Below are positions 45,739 to 57,308 of a stretch of DNA of 64,000 nt, one piece after another. Origin of the DNA: Paenibacillus aquistagni. GTDB taxonomy: Bacteria > Bacillota > Bacilli > Paenibacillales > Paenibacillaceae. The first letter of the stretch is position 1. Every line of letters begins with the position of its first letter. The stretch covers positions 25,692 through 89,691 of the forward strand of contig NZ_FXAZ01000010.1 in assembly GCF_900177815.1 (NCBI RefSeq). Direction: 5' to 3'. Below the pieces are notes generated by a model that saw only the letters and a list, made by a program, of their open reading frames with translations, searched no databases and had not been told where the DNA came from. A program made the translations under genes and the position numbers.

Positions 45739-46890
45739 TTACGATTTCTCAGCCTCACGCAGTAAGCGAACGATGTCGATCTCACCTGGTGTTTGCGTGC
45801 TTCTGCGATTGTTTCGTGAACGAGTTGCATTGGCGGTTCGCTTCAAGAGCGCCTTGATCTCTTGTGGCTTCAGGCCAGGCTTGATGGCAAGCAGCAATGC
45901 AATTGCGCCGCTTACATGCGATGTTGCCATGGACGTGCCGCTCATCTCATGATATTTGTTCTTCAGCCAAGAAGAGACAATCTTCTCACCTGGTGCATAA
46001 ATATCGACATAGCTGCCGCGATTGCTAAACGATGCGATCCTTCGGCTGCGATCTGTTGCGCCTACGGCGATTGTCTGGCTGTAGCGTGCAGGGTAGTCAA
46101 TCGATTTACGCTTGGCATCATTGCCAGAGGAGGCTACGACACTAATTCCCGCATTGGTGGCATTGGTGACGGCTTGAAGCAGTGATTTGCTGCGGGACCT
46201 CATGCCGAAGCTCATATTGATAATATGGATTTTGTTGCGGACACACCAGTCGATCCCAGCGATAATGTCGGATACGAATGCGGACCCGTTCAGGTCAAAG
46301 GCTTTGACAGGGTGAATGAGTGATCGAGGGGCGACGCCGATGATTCCGTACATTTGATTCGAGGCGGCAATGGTGCCGGCAATATGTGTCCCATGACCAT
46401 TGTCGTCGTTTGGAGGCAAGCCTCGTTGGACAAGATTGATTCCAGATAACAGCGAGTGGCGAAGATCCGGATGACGGTAATCTACACCCGTATCGATGAC
46501 TCCAATATGGATGCGATGCCCTGTCGTTGAGCTCCAAGCCTGGGGAGCCTTGATCTTGCGGACGCCCCAGGGAATGCCGCGCTGCCAGTTTACGGGTTTG
46601 TTTGTGGCAGCATGCATGGATATTTGAAGATCTTCTTCCAATCGTAGATCGCCTTGGAATGCTTGCCATCTGTCTTCAGGGTGTGCAAGCAGCATGCACC
46701 GAAACCCATAGACAAGCGGTTCTTCTCGAACAGCACCAAGTCTAGGATGTTCAATGGAGGCATAACGTAATGCCTCACGGCAGTGCTCATACACGTCTGG
46801 TTGATGGAAGCAGATCAAATAAGGGCGAATATCTGGTCCGCCAGAAGAGAGCTCGCTTTGCAGCAGTTGGAGAAAGCCCGTTACATCCAC
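45739..46890 (-). CDS. Subtilisin-family (S8) serine peptidase
   Basis: A 383-residue subtilase with the catalytic triad in IGVIDTGVDYRHPDL (Asp), NGHGTHIAG (His) and MSGTSMATSHVSG (Ser). Residues 1-95 look like an unusual propeptide, with no signal peptide that I can see, so it may act inside the cell or the developing spore, or leave by another route. GTG start, 7 bases after GGGAGGGG. It is convergent with argS and transcribed alone. Confidence 0.9.
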   Translation of the reverse strand: MDVTGFLQLLQSELSSGGPDIRPYLICFHQPDVYEHCREALRYASIEHPRLGAVREEPLVYGFRCMLLAHPEDRWQAFQGDLRLEEDLQISMHAATNKPVNWQRGIPWGVRKIKAPQAWSSTTGHRIHIGVIDTGVDYRHPDLRHSLLSGINLVQRGLPPNDDNGHGTHIAGTIAASNQMYGIIGVAPRSLIHPVKAFDLNGSAFVSDIIAGIDWCVRNKIHIINMSFGMRSRSKSLLQAVTNATNAGISVVASSGNDAKRKSIDYPARYSQTIAVGATDRSRRIASFSNRGSYVDIYAPGEKIVSSWLKNKYHEMSGTSMATSHVSGAIALLLAIKPGLKPQEIKALLKRTANATRSRNNRRSTQTPGEIDIVRLLREAEKS

Positions 46891-46959
46891 GTGGAGACCC
46901 CTCCCGACAGTTCCTTGTGGAGTATCGTATGCTTTTGGTGAACGGGTGGACTGGTATAG

Positions 46960-47121
46960 CTGCCTTTTTTCATAAAGTTAGGTGCTCTCCCGTGTCAAAG
47001 TTCAACGACCCACATAAAATGGAGTAGAGCCAGCGAAGGGCTCTGCACGCCAATATCGAAGGCGTTGCATACGTCTTCGAGTGCGGATACAGTCGACGCG
47101 GAGGGGTCCCTTCGCGTTTTT
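46960..47121 (+). ncRNA. Candidate structured small RNA (three hairpins, last a terminator)
   Basis: In the gene-free stretch between the subtilase and rpoE, three hairpins follow in a row: 47024-47031/47039-47046 (AGAGCC core, 7-base loop), 47056-47064/47072-47080 (CGAAGGCG with CGTCTTCG), and 47096-47104/47109-47117 (ACGCGGAGG type, 4-base loop). The last is followed by TTTTT, as in an intrinsic terminator on the plus strand. No plus-strand gene lies upstream for over 1.3 kb. No open frame with a ribosome site explains it. The 5' end is not known; the RNA could also be a long attenuated leader of rpoE. I do not recognise an RNA family. Confidence 0.45.
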
Positions 47122-47482
47122 CAATGTCCAAAGATCGACAAGCTTTGGCAAGGGGCTGATCTTTATGCGTGAAAAATACAGAAATACATAGAAGTTCGGC
47201 GGTTACAGCGGCCTCCAATGACAGCGCAGCATGGGGTTGGGAAGAAAACTTGCATTTTATCTACAAATCGGTTTTACTTAGGTTTGAACATGGATATGTT
47301 GATGATAGACATGACCAATTTGATCGTTATTGAAAGTTAATTGCCAAATGAAAAAGAAGTAATTAAACTTGTATAACGGCAGGGAAGATAACCTCTAATG
47401 AAGAATGTGCTGTCATGTGCGCCGAAGCGTTCATTAGGTGGTTCACATTAGATTTCTTTACACTGTGAGAGGATGTGTATAT

Positions 47483-48034
47483 ATGAGCACCCCGTTGAAC
47501 CTGAAGCTCGATCCAGAAAAAGTACATGAGATGCCGATGGTGGATCTAGCGTTTCTAATTTTGAAGACAGCGAATACGCCCTTCTACTACCGAGATCTCA
47601 TGAACGAGATTGCGAAGCTGCGCGGATTGTCTGAAGATCAGATTATGGATGTCATCGCGCACCTTTATACCGAGATTAATATTGATGGCCGCTTTGCCTG
47701 CGTAGGCGGCAATATGTGGGGACTGAAGCGCTGGTACCCTGTCGATCGTTCCGAAGAAGCGATCACAGGTGGAGCGAAGCGTCCGCATATCATCAATGAT
47801 GATGACGATGACGATGATTATTCCGATGAGGATGACAACTACAGCAATGACGAGGACTTCGATTTCACCGAAGAAGAAAGTGAAGACGAAGATATGTTTG
47901 TGGACGAAGACGAAGCTGTAGAGGAAGAAGAAGAAGAGGAAGGCATGCTTGAAGACGAAGAGCTCGAAGAAGATGCCGAAGAAGAAGAAGAGTCAGATGA
48001 TGAGTTCAACGAAGAAGAGGAAGACAACCTCTAG
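47483..48034 (+). CDS. rpoE: RNA polymerase delta subunit
   Basis: A 183-residue RpoE (delta), a Gram-positive RNA polymerase accessory factor that aids promoter selectivity and recycling. The N-terminal folded domain (1-90, VDLAFLILKTANTPFYYRDL... MWGLKRWYPVD) is followed by a long acidic tail of Asp and Glu, the family hallmark. ATG 47483 with GAGAGG upstream is preferred over the open extension from 47438. It is close to pyrG, as in B. subtilis. Confidence 0.95.
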   Translation: MSTPLNLKLDPEKVHEMPMVDLAFLILKTANTPFYYRDLMNEIAKLRGLSEDQIMDVIAHLYTEINIDGRFACVGGNMWGLKRWYPVDRSEEAITGGAKRPHIINDDDDDDDYSDEDDNYSNDEDFDFTEEESEDEDMFVDEDEAVEEEEEEEGMLEDEELEEDAEEEEESDDEFNEEEEDNL

Positions 48035-48220
48035 AATGTTTCGGTATGGACATTGAGCAAATAGCGTTTGATGCCGCTTGCTGACGGCCTTTTGGGCGGT
48101 TATGGCAGGCGGCATTTGCATGTTTTTAGAGGGTACTATTTCCCTTGACACAGGACTTGCTAACGAGTAAACTATCATATGGGCTTTGGATTTGAACGCA
48201 ATTATATATAAGAGTAATGG

Positions 48221-48256
48221 AAAGTGCCCCGTGACTTTGCGGGAGTCACTTTTTTA
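48221..48256 (+). terminator. Terminator between rpoE and pyrG
   Basis: An AAGTG / CACTT stem with an inner CCCG/CGGG stem is followed by TTTTTT. The stretch 48257-48447 ahead of pyrG has no gene and no clear hairpin-plus-T-tract of the kind seen in the B. subtilis pyrG attenuator. Confidence 0.75.
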
Positions 48257-48369
48257 TTTTTTATAGGTATTGATTTGTGGAATCTAGGAAGTTGAGGTAT
48301 CTCCAAACGGTTTTTTGGAAGCATCAATTTTTCGACTTCAATTGGGTTACGCTAACAGCATGCCATTGA

Positions 48370-50049
<1,680 letters not shown>

Positions 50050-50061
50050 CATATAGCTCTT

Positions 50062-50103
50062 AAAGCTGTTCTTTCATCGCTAGATGAGGGAGCAGCTTTT
50101 TTC
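50062..50103 (+). terminator. Terminator downstream of pyrG
   Basis: An AAAGCTGTTC / GGAGCAGCTTT-type stem with an inner CATC/GATG pairing is followed by TTTTTT. Confidence 0.8.
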
Positions 50104-50284
50104 ATATGTGCTTGGTTCGCTTCTCGTTACGGCTTGGGGAACGGCATAGGAATGTCCATACCAATGTAGAATGTTCACATATAATGTAGCAGCATAGCTG
50201 CTTTTCCTGCTAATGATCGTTAATGGAATTTTGTTGCAAAAAATAAAATTCAGTTTATTTCGATAGGAATAAGGGGGACAGAGG

Positions 50285-50977
50285 ATGAAGTATATTGTAG
50301 GCATTTTTTATGTTAATCGCTTCGATCTCTTGATGAAGGCACTATCCAGCATTGAACGGTATTGGCCGGTTACGCATGTGGTTGATAATTCATGGAACCG
50401 TGAGCTTCGTCATCGCCAATCTTCCATGCCTCCGGGAGTCAAGGTGCTGGAACCACCTGTGCCCTTATCGCATTGCCAGTCTCAAAATTTGCTTCACCGC
50501 CTTGGCGCAGAGCATCAGTCAGACTTCGTCATCTATATGCATAATGATGCAGAGGCATATCCACAAACGCCTGAGCGGTTATTGCAGTGGGTAGAGCAAT
50601 TACAGATGAACAATGTAAGGTGGGGGGTGTTGTTTACATTATTAGATACACTGTCTGCCTTTAACATGCAGGCTATTCGTGAGGTTGGTTCCTGGGACCC
50701 GAATCTGCCGATGTACTTCTCTGATATTGACTGGTACCGCAGAATGAAGCTGCTTGGGTATGAGATCGTTGAAAGCAGGCTTTCCGTTACACATCACAAT
50801 GAAGGGGCGTCCACAGTGAAGTCCGACCCTTATCTCACACAGATTCATCAAGTCACCTTTCCGTTGTATAATTTGTATTATCAAGCAAAATGGGGCGGCG
50901 CGATGGGAAGTGAAACTTTTGACAAGCCGTTTAATCAATTTCCACTGCGGTCTGTGAACTATTTGGCTGAGATTTAA
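50285..50977 (+). CDS. Glycosyltransferase-like protein (GT-A fold)
   Basis: A 230-residue protein with GT2-like features: MKYIVGIFYVNRFDLLMKALSSI start, a VVDNSWNR segment, the acidic YMHNDAEAYP in place of the DxD motif, and FSDIDWYRRMKLLGYEI late. It lacks a membrane segment. The family usually attaches sugars to teichoic or surface polymers; the substrate is unknown. AAGGGGGACAGAGG precedes the ATG. It is an insertion between pyrG and spo0F, not part of the B. subtilis order. Confidence 0.8.
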   Translation: MKYIVGIFYVNRFDLLMKALSSIERYWPVTHVVDNSWNRELRHRQSSMPPGVKVLEPPVPLSHCQSQNLLHRLGAEHQSDFVIYMHNDAEAYPQTPERLLQWVEQLQMNNVRWGVLFTLLDTLSAFNMQAIREVGSWDPNLPMYFSDIDWYRRMKLLGYEIVESRLSVTHHNEGASTVKSDPYLTQIHQVTFPLYNLYYQAKWGGAMGSETFDKPFNQFPLRSVNYLAEI

Positions 50978-51120
50978 TTCCAATTTGGATTCCATGACCT
51001 TCTAGAAACGGAATTGTTTTGTGAAGGAGGAATTATAAGCTAGGCCGCGAATAAAGTTAATAGAACAATGATCATTCTTACCTGACGACGAGTAGTCATA
51101 CACTGTGGGAGGGGTACCAG

Positions 51121-51519
51121 TTGGATAATAAGAAAGTGTTGATTGTCGATGACCAGAACGGTATTCGTGTTCTTCTCATGGAAGTATTTAGCGGTGAAGG
51201 CTATGAGGCCTATCAAGCCTCAAACGGCAAGGAAGCGCTGGAGCTAGTGCAGCAGGTCACGCCGGATATCGTGCTGCTGGATATGAAGATTCCTGGCATG
51301 GACGGTCTTGAGATCCTGAAGCAAATCAAGCAAATCAAGCAGATGAAGCCGGACATGAACGTCATTATGATGACAGCCTATGGAGAACTCGACATGATTA
51401 AAGAGGCGACAGATCTAGGCGCGCTCATGCACTTCACGAAGCCTTTTGACATTGATGAAATGAGAGTAGCCGTTAACATGACATTGGAAGGCACAAAGTC
51501 TTCTACTGTGAATACGTAA
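51121..51519 (+). CDS. spo0F: Sporulation phosphorelay response regulator Spo0F
   Basis: A 132-residue single receiver domain with acidic pair D10-D11, phosphoacceptor D54 in [22 protein letters not shown] and the KPFDIDE lysine loop, all very close to B. subtilis Spo0F. This protein relays phosphate from sensor kinases to Spo0B and on to Spo0A. The start is TTG after GGGAGGGG. Between MDG and MTAYG it is 3 residues longer than B. subtilis Spo0F, owing to a tandem 9-base repeat at 51322-51339. fbaA and murA follow as in Bacillus. Confidence 0.93.
   Translation: MDNKKVLIVDDQNGIRVLLMEVFSGEGYEAYQASNGKEALELVQQVTPDIVLLDMKIPGMDGLEILKQIKQIKQMKPDMNVIMMTAYGELDMIKEATDLGALMHFTKPFDIDEMRVAVNMTLEGTKSSTVNT
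51322..51339 (+). repeat. Tandem 9-base repeat in spo0F
   Basis: CAAATCAAG occurs twice in a row, followed by the degenerate CAGATGAAG. It encodes Q-I-K repeats and accounts for the extra residues in the helix after the phosphorylation site. Confidence 0.85.
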
Positions 51520-51780
51520 TCAGCAAGTAAGATGGGGTAAGAAACACCAATTTATTTTGTAGCGTAAAAGCGGCTTCCCTAATGCGGCAATATCAGGAGA
51601 AGTCCTTTTTTGTGCTTGGATATATAAAAAAAGGTAGATTGGGAATTGGTGGAAGAGGCGATAATTCGCATCTGGATCAGGCATGTTTTTGCCTTTTTTC
51701 GTGCAGTTTATAGTACAGAGGAAGCAACTTTGAACCTCCGTCATTTGTCAAGAGCTTGTATACTCTTCCTCATGAGATTG

Positions 51781-51789
51781 TGTTATAAT
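51781..51789 (+). promoter_or_regulatory. Extended -10 promoter element ahead of fbaA
   Basis: TGTTATAAT is an exact extended -10 element (TG-N-TATAAT), 70 bases before the fbaA start. No good -35 pairs with it. The rest of the 339-base gap between spo0F and fbaA shows no gene and no clear terminator. Confidence 0.5.
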
Positions 51790-51858
51790 AACGAAGTACA
51801 AGATGTCGGCTAACACCAATATAGACAGACGACTAGAACCCTATAGGAGGATGGAACC

Positions 51859-52713
51859 ATGCCATTAGTTTCGATGAATGAATTCCTGCCTAAAGCGAAG
51901 GAGAAAAAATTCGCGGTAGGACAGTTTAACATCAACAACTTGGAGTTCGTACAAGCCATTACTGAAGCAGGAATGGAAGAGAACTCTCCGCTTATCTTCG
52001 GTGTATCCGAAGGTGCGCTTCGTTACATGGGTATGGAGTATACAGTAGCTATGGCTAAAGCTGCTGCTAAAAAATCTGGATTGCCAATCGCTTTGCACCT
52101 CGACCATGGATCTACTTTCGAAGTAGCTATGGCTTGTATTCGTGCGGGCTTCTCTTCCGTTATGTTTGATGGATCCCATCATGCATATGAAGAAAACATT
52201 CGCTTGACTAAAGAAGTTGTTCGCGCTGCTCATGCTATGGGCGTATCCGTAGAGGGCGAGCTCGGTACAATCGGCGGTACAGAAGACGATCTTACTGTTG
52301 ATGAAGAAGCAGCTACTTTGGCTAAGCCTGATGAGGCAATTCGTTTCTGGGAAGAAACTGGCGTTGACGCTATGGCGATCGCAGTTGGTACTGCTCACGG
52401 CATGTACAAAGGCGAGCCTAAGCTTCACTATGATATCATCGAAGCTGTTGCAAGCAAAATTCCTGTTCCCGTTGTATTGCATGGTGGTTCTGGCGTACCA
52501 GACGAATCCATCAAGAAAGCAATCGCAGCAGGTGCTGGCAAGATCAACGTGAATACAGAAAACCAAGTTGCGGCAACTGCAGCGATCCGTGCAGCATTGG
52601 CGAAGGATGCAGAAGTAATCGATCCTCGCAAATACTTGACACCAGCTCGCAGCGCAATGGTTGAAGTTGTTCGCGGCAAGATCCGCTTGTTCGGAAGTAA
52701 CAACCAAGCGTAA
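51859..52713 (+). CDS. fbaA: Class II fructose-bisphosphate aldolase
   Basis: A 284-residue zinc aldolase of glycolysis and gluconeogenesis. Zinc ligands are in LHLDHGS and the GTAHGMYKGEPKLH segment, VLHGGSGVP binds phosphate and NVNTENQ is conserved. AGGAGGATGGAACC precedes the ATG. Codon use is strongly biased, as for a highly expressed gene. A strong terminator follows. Confidence 0.97.
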   Translation: MPLVSMNEFLPKAKEKKFAVGQFNINNLEFVQAITEAGMEENSPLIFGVSEGALRYMGMEYTVAMAKAAAKKSGLPIALHLDHGSTFEVAMACIRAGFSSVMFDGSHHAYEENIRLTKEVVRAAHAMGVSVEGELGTIGGTEDDLTVDEEAATLAKPDEAIRFWEETGVDAMAIAVGTAHGMYKGEPKLHYDIIEAVASKIPVPVVLHGGSGVPDESIKKAIAAGAGKINVNTENQVAATAAIRAALAKDAEVIDPRKYLTPARSAMVEVVRGKIRLFGSNNQA

Positions 52714-52744
52714 GCTTTGCACGAGCATTGTACGGTATAAAGAT

Positions 52745-52780
52745 GGGAAATGCACCAGTTTTGGTGTGTTTCCCTTTTTT
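52745..52780 (+). terminator. Terminator downstream of fbaA
   Basis: A 13-bp stem (GGGAAATGCACCA with TGGTGTGTTTCCC, two G-T pairs) followed by TTTTTT. The remainder up to murA contains TTGACA at 52889-52894 but no well-spaced -10. Confidence 0.88.
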
Positions 52781-53038
52781 GCGAAACAACGCAGATTCGC
52801 AGATCCAACTATTCCCCATTCCCTCTATCCTCTTAAGGTCCATCCAGAACAACGAATAGGAATAAAACATAGAAACTACAAATTTTTCTTGACAATAGAT
52901 TTGAAACCTTGAACCGAAGATGCTAAGATGCTCACAAGACCGTTTTGCAAACGTGTCCGTTGTTGTCCGTTGAAAATGATTGAAACGTGCGCTTAAGCCG
53001 TTTCGTTTAAGATAAATATGGGAGGAACCAGACCGACG

Positions 53039-54292
53039 ATGGAAAAGCTATTAGTTAGCGGCGGTCGCCCGCTGCATGGAACGGTGCAGATTAGCGGGGC
53101 CAAAAATAGTGCAGTTGCCCTTATACCTGCGGCGATTCTTGCAGAGAGTGAAGTCGTTCTCGACAATTTGCCTAACATAAGCGATGTTGCCACCTATGCG
53201 GAGATCTTGACTGAACTTGGCGGTGACGTAGAGCGTTCCGATTCCACCATGATCATTAATCCTAAAGATATGATATCGTTTCCGATGCATAATGGTTTGG
53301 TAAAGAAGCTGCGGGCTTCTTATTATTTGATGGGTGCTTTATTGGGACGCTTCGGTGAAGCGATTATCGGCATGCCTGGAGGATGCAGCTTTGAGCCGCG
53401 TCCGATCGATCAGCATATCAAGGGCTTTGAAGCACTTGGCGCGACAGTATCCAACGATCATGGATCAATGCATATTTATGCGAAGGAGCTTCGCGGTGCA
53501 AAGATTTACTTGGATGTATCCAGTGTTGGCGCTACAATTAATATTATGCTTGCTGCATCTCGCGCCAAAGGCTTGACGGTCATTGAGAATGCGGCGAAGG
53601 AGCCGGAGATTATTGATGTTGCAACATTGCTTAATGCCATGGGTGCAAAAATAAAAGGAGCCGGAACGGAAACGATACGTATAGAAGGAGTAGAAAGCTT
53701 GCATGGCTGTCGTCACTCCATTATCCCGGACCGTATTCAAGCAGGCACTTATATGATTGCTGCTGCAGCTACCCGAGGGGATTTGATCATTGACAATGTT
53801 ATTCCTAAGCATATGGAGGCACTCACAGCCAAGCTTGAGGAGATGGGAGTTGAGATCCAGGAATTCGATGAATCGATTAGGGTGATCGGTAAGCCTCAAT
53901 ATGAGCACGCCGATGTGAAGGCGCTGATTTATCCGGGGTTTGCGACAGACCTGCAATCACCGATGGCAAGTCTATTAACACAGGCACAAGGTGTCAGCAT
54001 GCTTACGGATTACGTGTACAGCAATCGCTTCAAATATGTTCCAGAGCTCTTGCGGATGGGTGCAAAGATAAGAGTAGAAGGCCGTTCTGCAATTATTGAA
54101 GGCTCCAAGCTTAATGCTGCCAAGGTACGAGCAAGCGATCTGCGCGCTGGAGCAGCCCTTGTGATTGCGGGCTTAACGGTGGAGAATGGGATCACCGAGA
54201 TATCTGGCGTTGAGTATATTGATAGAGGCTATGATCAGCTCGTTGAGAAGCTTCAGCAGCTTGGCGCAGAGGTATGGAGACAAAGTGTATAG
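53039..54292 (+). CDS. murA2: UDP-N-acetylglucosamine enolpyruvyl transferase 2
   Basis: A 417-residue MurA, the first committed enzyme of peptidoglycan synthesis. It begins [24 protein letters not shown] (in part), has the fosfomycin-target cysteine C116 in [14 protein letters not shown] and the [11 protein letters not shown] helix. Its position after fbaA and before rho matches B. subtilis murAB (murZ), the minor paralogue. ATG 53039 lies 13 bases after GGGAGG, slightly long; in-frame ATG 53018 overlaps that site. Confidence 0.94.
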   Translation: MEKLLVSGGRPLHGTVQISGAKNSAVALIPAAILAESEVVLDNLPNISDVATYAEILTELGGDVERSDSTMIINPKDMISFPMHNGLVKKLRASYYLMGALLGRFGEAIIGMPGGCSFEPRPIDQHIKGFEALGATVSNDHGSMHIYAKELRGAKIYLDVSSVGATINIMLAASRAKGLTVIENAAKEPEIIDVATLLNAMGAKIKGAGTETIRIEGVESLHGCRHSIIPDRIQAGTYMIAAAATRGDLIIDNVIPKHMEALTAKLEEMGVEIQEFDESIRVIGKPQYEHADVKALIYPGFATDLQSPMASLLTQAQGVSMLTDYVYSNRFKYVPELLRMGAKIRVEGRSAIIEGSKLNAAKVRASDLRAGAALVIAGLTVENGITEISGVEYIDRGYDQLVEKLQQLGAEVWRQSV

Positions 54293-54591
54293 AATAAATA
54301 GATTATCCGTTTAAATGTTATAGAATTAGCCAATCCTAATCCTAACAAGAATTCAAGGAATGATCTGTTTCCCTTCCGTAACCTTCCACCCTCTAGAAAC
54401 CTATCAACAGCATACACTAGTCGCATACCAGAAGTCTTAGTTGCGAACTATTTAGATTTAAACAATCAGTCTGGCATTTATTATGCTTTAAAACTTTACC
54501 ATGTCATGAATGTAGTGGTTATGGGTAATTAGGTATTAGATTCTTCCTCTTACATCAAGGATATCTCATATACAAGAATAGGAGTGTATAC

Positions 54592-55893
54592 ATGGAATTA
54601 CAAATTCAAGATTTGGAGTCCAAGAAGCTGACCGAGCTCTACAAGCTAGCCAAGCAGTTTCAGATAGCGGGCTATGGCCAAATGAAAAAGAAGGAACTCA
54701 TTTTTGCTATTCTGAAGGCACAAGCAGAGCAGAGCGGCTATTTGTTTATGGAAGGGATTCTTGATATCCTTCCTGAAGGCTTCGGCTTCTTGCGTCCGAT
54801 CAACTACTTGCCAAGTGCAGACGATATTTATATTTCACAATCGCAGATTCGCCGGTTTGACTTGAGGACTGGGGATCTTGTCTCCGGCAAGTGTCGTCCT
54901 CCAAAAGAAAATGAGCGTTACTTTGGATTATTGCAAATCAATGCTGTCAATGGCCAGAATCCGGATGAAGCCGCACAGCGTTTGCATTTCCCTGCTTTGA
55001 CACCTCTATATCCACAGAAAAAAGTTGTTTTAGAGACGGCAGCTGAGAAGACTTCTACCCGCATCATGGACATTATTGCACCTGTTGGCCTAGGCCAGCG
55101 TGGATTAATTGTGGCTCCGCCAAAAGCTGGTAAGACCATTCTATTAAAAGAAATTGCAAATAGTATCTCCACCAACTATCCGGAAATTGAACTATTCGTA
55201 TTGCTGATTGACGAGCGTCCAGAGGAAGTAACAGATATGCAGCGCTCTGTCAAAGGCGAGGTTGTGGCCTCCACCTTTGATGAGGTGCCAGAAAATCACA
55301 TAAAAGTTGCTGAACTGGTTCTAGAACGCGCGCTCCGTCTTGTTGAGCATAAAAAAGATGTTGTGATTCTGCTCGACAGCATTACTCGACTTGCGCGTGC
55401 CTACAATTTGGTCGTGCCTCCATCTGGCCGTACGCTAAGCGGTGGTATTGATCCAGCAGCCTTCCACCGTCCGAAGCGATTCTTCGGTTCTGCCCGTAAT
55501 ATCGAGGAGGGCGGCAGCTTGACGATCCTTGCCACAGCGCTTATCGAGACAGGTTCACGCATGGATGACATCATTTATGAAGAGTTTAAAGGTACCGGCA
55601 ATATGGAGCTTCACCTTGATCGCAAGCTTGCTGAGCGCCGTATCTTCCCTGCCATTGATATTCGCAGATCCGGAACAAGAAGAGAAGAGATGCTCTTGAC
55701 GAAGGAAGAGTTGGATAAGCTGTGGGCTGTGCGCAAAAACATGAATGAATCTCCAGAATTTGTTGATCAATTTATTCGGAAGATGCGCAATACCAAATCC
55801 AATGAAGAATTCTTGGCTTCGCTTGATCTTAATGAATCCAATAATTCGCCAACTCCAACACGCCGCAGTCCTCGCAGCTCATCCGTCAGCTAA
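54592..55893 (+). CDS. rho: Transcription termination factor Rho
   Basis: A 433-residue hexameric RNA helicase. It has an N-terminal Rho-N helical domain (1-50, [21 protein letters not shown]), a cold-shock-like RNA-binding domain ([15 protein letters not shown]), and an ATPase core with Walker [13 protein letters not shown], Walker [15 protein letters not shown], and the Q/R-loop region. A Ser/Pro-rich tail of about 20 residues ends it. AATAGGAGTGTATAC precedes the ATG. The 299-base leader back to murA has no gene. Confidence 0.96.
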   Translation: MELQIQDLESKKLTELYKLAKQFQIAGYGQMKKKELIFAILKAQAEQSGYLFMEGILDILPEGFGFLRPINYLPSADDIYISQSQIRRFDLRTGDLVSGKCRPPKENERYFGLLQINAVNGQNPDEAAQRLHFPALTPLYPQKKVVLETAAEKTSTRIMDIIAPVGLGQRGLIVAPPKAGKTILLKEIANSISTNYPEIELFVLLIDERPEEVTDMQRSVKGEVVASTFDEVPENHIKVAELVLERALRLVEHKKDVVILLDSITRLARAYNLVVPPSGRTLSGGIDPAAFHRPKRFFGSARNIEEGGSLTILATALIETGSRMDDIIYEEFKGTGNMELHLDRKLAERRIFPAIDIRRSGTRREEMLLTKEELDKLWAVRKNMNESPEFVDQFIRKMRNTKSNEEFLASLDLNESNNSPTPTRRSPRSSSVS

Positions 55894-55929
55894 GCGAATT
55901 CAGGAGATGAGGAAGGAAAAAGATAAATC

Positions 55930-57201
55930 ATGTATGTAGTGTATGCCGACACAGAAGGCAATATTTATGAACACGAGCAATGGACCGCGCTTGCACGCAG
56001 CGGGGATATGATTGTTGAATTATATGAAGATGAGCTTATACCGCTGCCGGAAGGCGCCACCCTTGTCAGCTTGCCGGATACCCGTCCAGTAGGGCTAGAT
56101 CCAGTCACGGGCCACATGGCTGTAATGGAAGGCGATGTTCAAGCGGTAGGCGCGCTTCTGCCGCAAGGTTACACGCGCTTGTATGTGCCAAGCTATATCA
56201 AGACAGACAAGGAACAGAAGCTTCCGTTGTTCGGATATACGGCTGTTGTGTGGAAGGATGACAAGTTCTATGTCGCCGCCCATCCTACGGATGATCCGTA
56301 TAAGTGGGATCCCCTCCAATGTGATTCCCGTGAATTGCGCGGTCAGGTCGATTCACTGCTAGCAAAGTATCCCGACAACCGACTCTATCAGCATCTGTCT
56401 CACTGTGCCCTGCAGTATGAATGCTTGACGGCTTCCAATACATTTCTGCAGCGTTGGGAGGGTGCCGTACCGGTATCCTATTCATGCAATGCAGGTTGTT
56501 ACGGCTGTATATCCGAGCAGCCGGATGATAGTGGCTTTCCGGCTCCACAGACCAGAATGAACTTTAGGCCGCGTGCCGATGAGATCGTGCAGATCATGCT
56601 GGAGCATTTGAAGACACCAGAATCCATCATCAGTTTCGGTCAAGGCTGTGAAGGCGAACCCTCAACACAAGCGAAGCTGATCATTGAAGCTATTCGAGAG
56701 GTGCGCCGTACAACTGACATGGGGTATATCAACATTAATACCAATGCTGGACTCACGGATCATATTCGCGGCATTGTGGATGCTGGTCTTGATCTGATGC
56801 GGGTAAGTACGATAAGTGCGCTGGATGAGCATTATAATGCTTATTACCGTCCGCGTGCGTACACGCTTCAGAATGTGGAGAAGTCCTTGCGTTATGCATC
56901 TGAACAAGGGGTGTACACCTCAATTAACTATCTGGTATTTCCTGGTGTTACCGATCGCGAGGAAGAAGTGGAGGCGATGGTAGAGTTTGCTCGCCGCACG
57001 AAGCTTCGACTTATTCAGATGCGTAATTTGAATATTGACCCTGAGAGCTATCTGGAACTGATTCCAAAAGCACAAGGTGAACTTCTTGGCATGAAGCAAA
57101 CGATCGAGATCTTCCAGCAAGAGCTGCCTGATGTGGTCATCGGTTCTTACACGCACGTTCCTCCGGCGCCGCTTGCGCGCGCCAAAGCTCATTACGAATA
57201 G
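55930..57201 (+). CDS. Uncharacterised radical SAM protein
   Basis: A 423-residue radical SAM enzyme. The cluster motif C-x3-C-x2-C is CNAGCYGC (near 195), followed by GQGCEGEPS as the glycine-rich SAM-binding part and an otherwise full TIM-barrel order (ININTNAG, MRVSTISAL, INYLVFPGVTD). The first ~170 residues form a novel N-terminal domain with no motif I recognise. There are no extra C-terminal cysteines for auxiliary clusters. It sits 36 bases after rho, before rpmE, and may be co-transcribed with rho. The substrate is unknown. Confidence 0.9.
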   Translation: MYVVYADTEGNIYEHEQWTALARSGDMIVELYEDELIPLPEGATLVSLPDTRPVGLDPVTGHMAVMEGDVQAVGALLPQGYTRLYVPSYIKTDKEQKLPLFGYTAVVWKDDKFYVAAHPTDDPYKWDPLQCDSRELRGQVDSLLAKYPDNRLYQHLSHCALQYECLTASNTFLQRWEGAVPVSYSCNAGCYGCISEQPDDSGFPAPQTRMNFRPRADEIVQIMLEHLKTPESIISFGQGCEGEPSTQAKLIIEAIREVRRTTDMGYININTNAGLTDHIRGIVDAGLDLMRVSTISALDEHYNAYYRPRAYTLQNVEKSLRYASEQGVYTSINYLVFPGVTDREEEVEAMVEFARRTKLRLIQMRNLNIDPESYLELIPKAQGELLGMKQTIEIFQQELPDVVIGSYTHVPPAPLARAKAHYE

Positions 57202-57308
57202 ACGCATTTTCGAATATTGCGTCCAATCTGTACATGTGCTATACTACCATTTGTGTCTGAACTTACTCTGGGCGCGCAAAGGGCTCAGGGCGGAAAGAGG
57301 TGAATTCG

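Noticed and set aside
47839..48027. Serine-only minus-strand frame opposite rpoE
   Set aside because: Produced by the Asp/Glu codon run of the delta-subunit tail.
51865..52755. 296-codon open frame on the minus strand opposite fbaA
   Set aside because: It mirrors a strongly codon-biased gene; its protein has no recognisable domain and no ribosome site.
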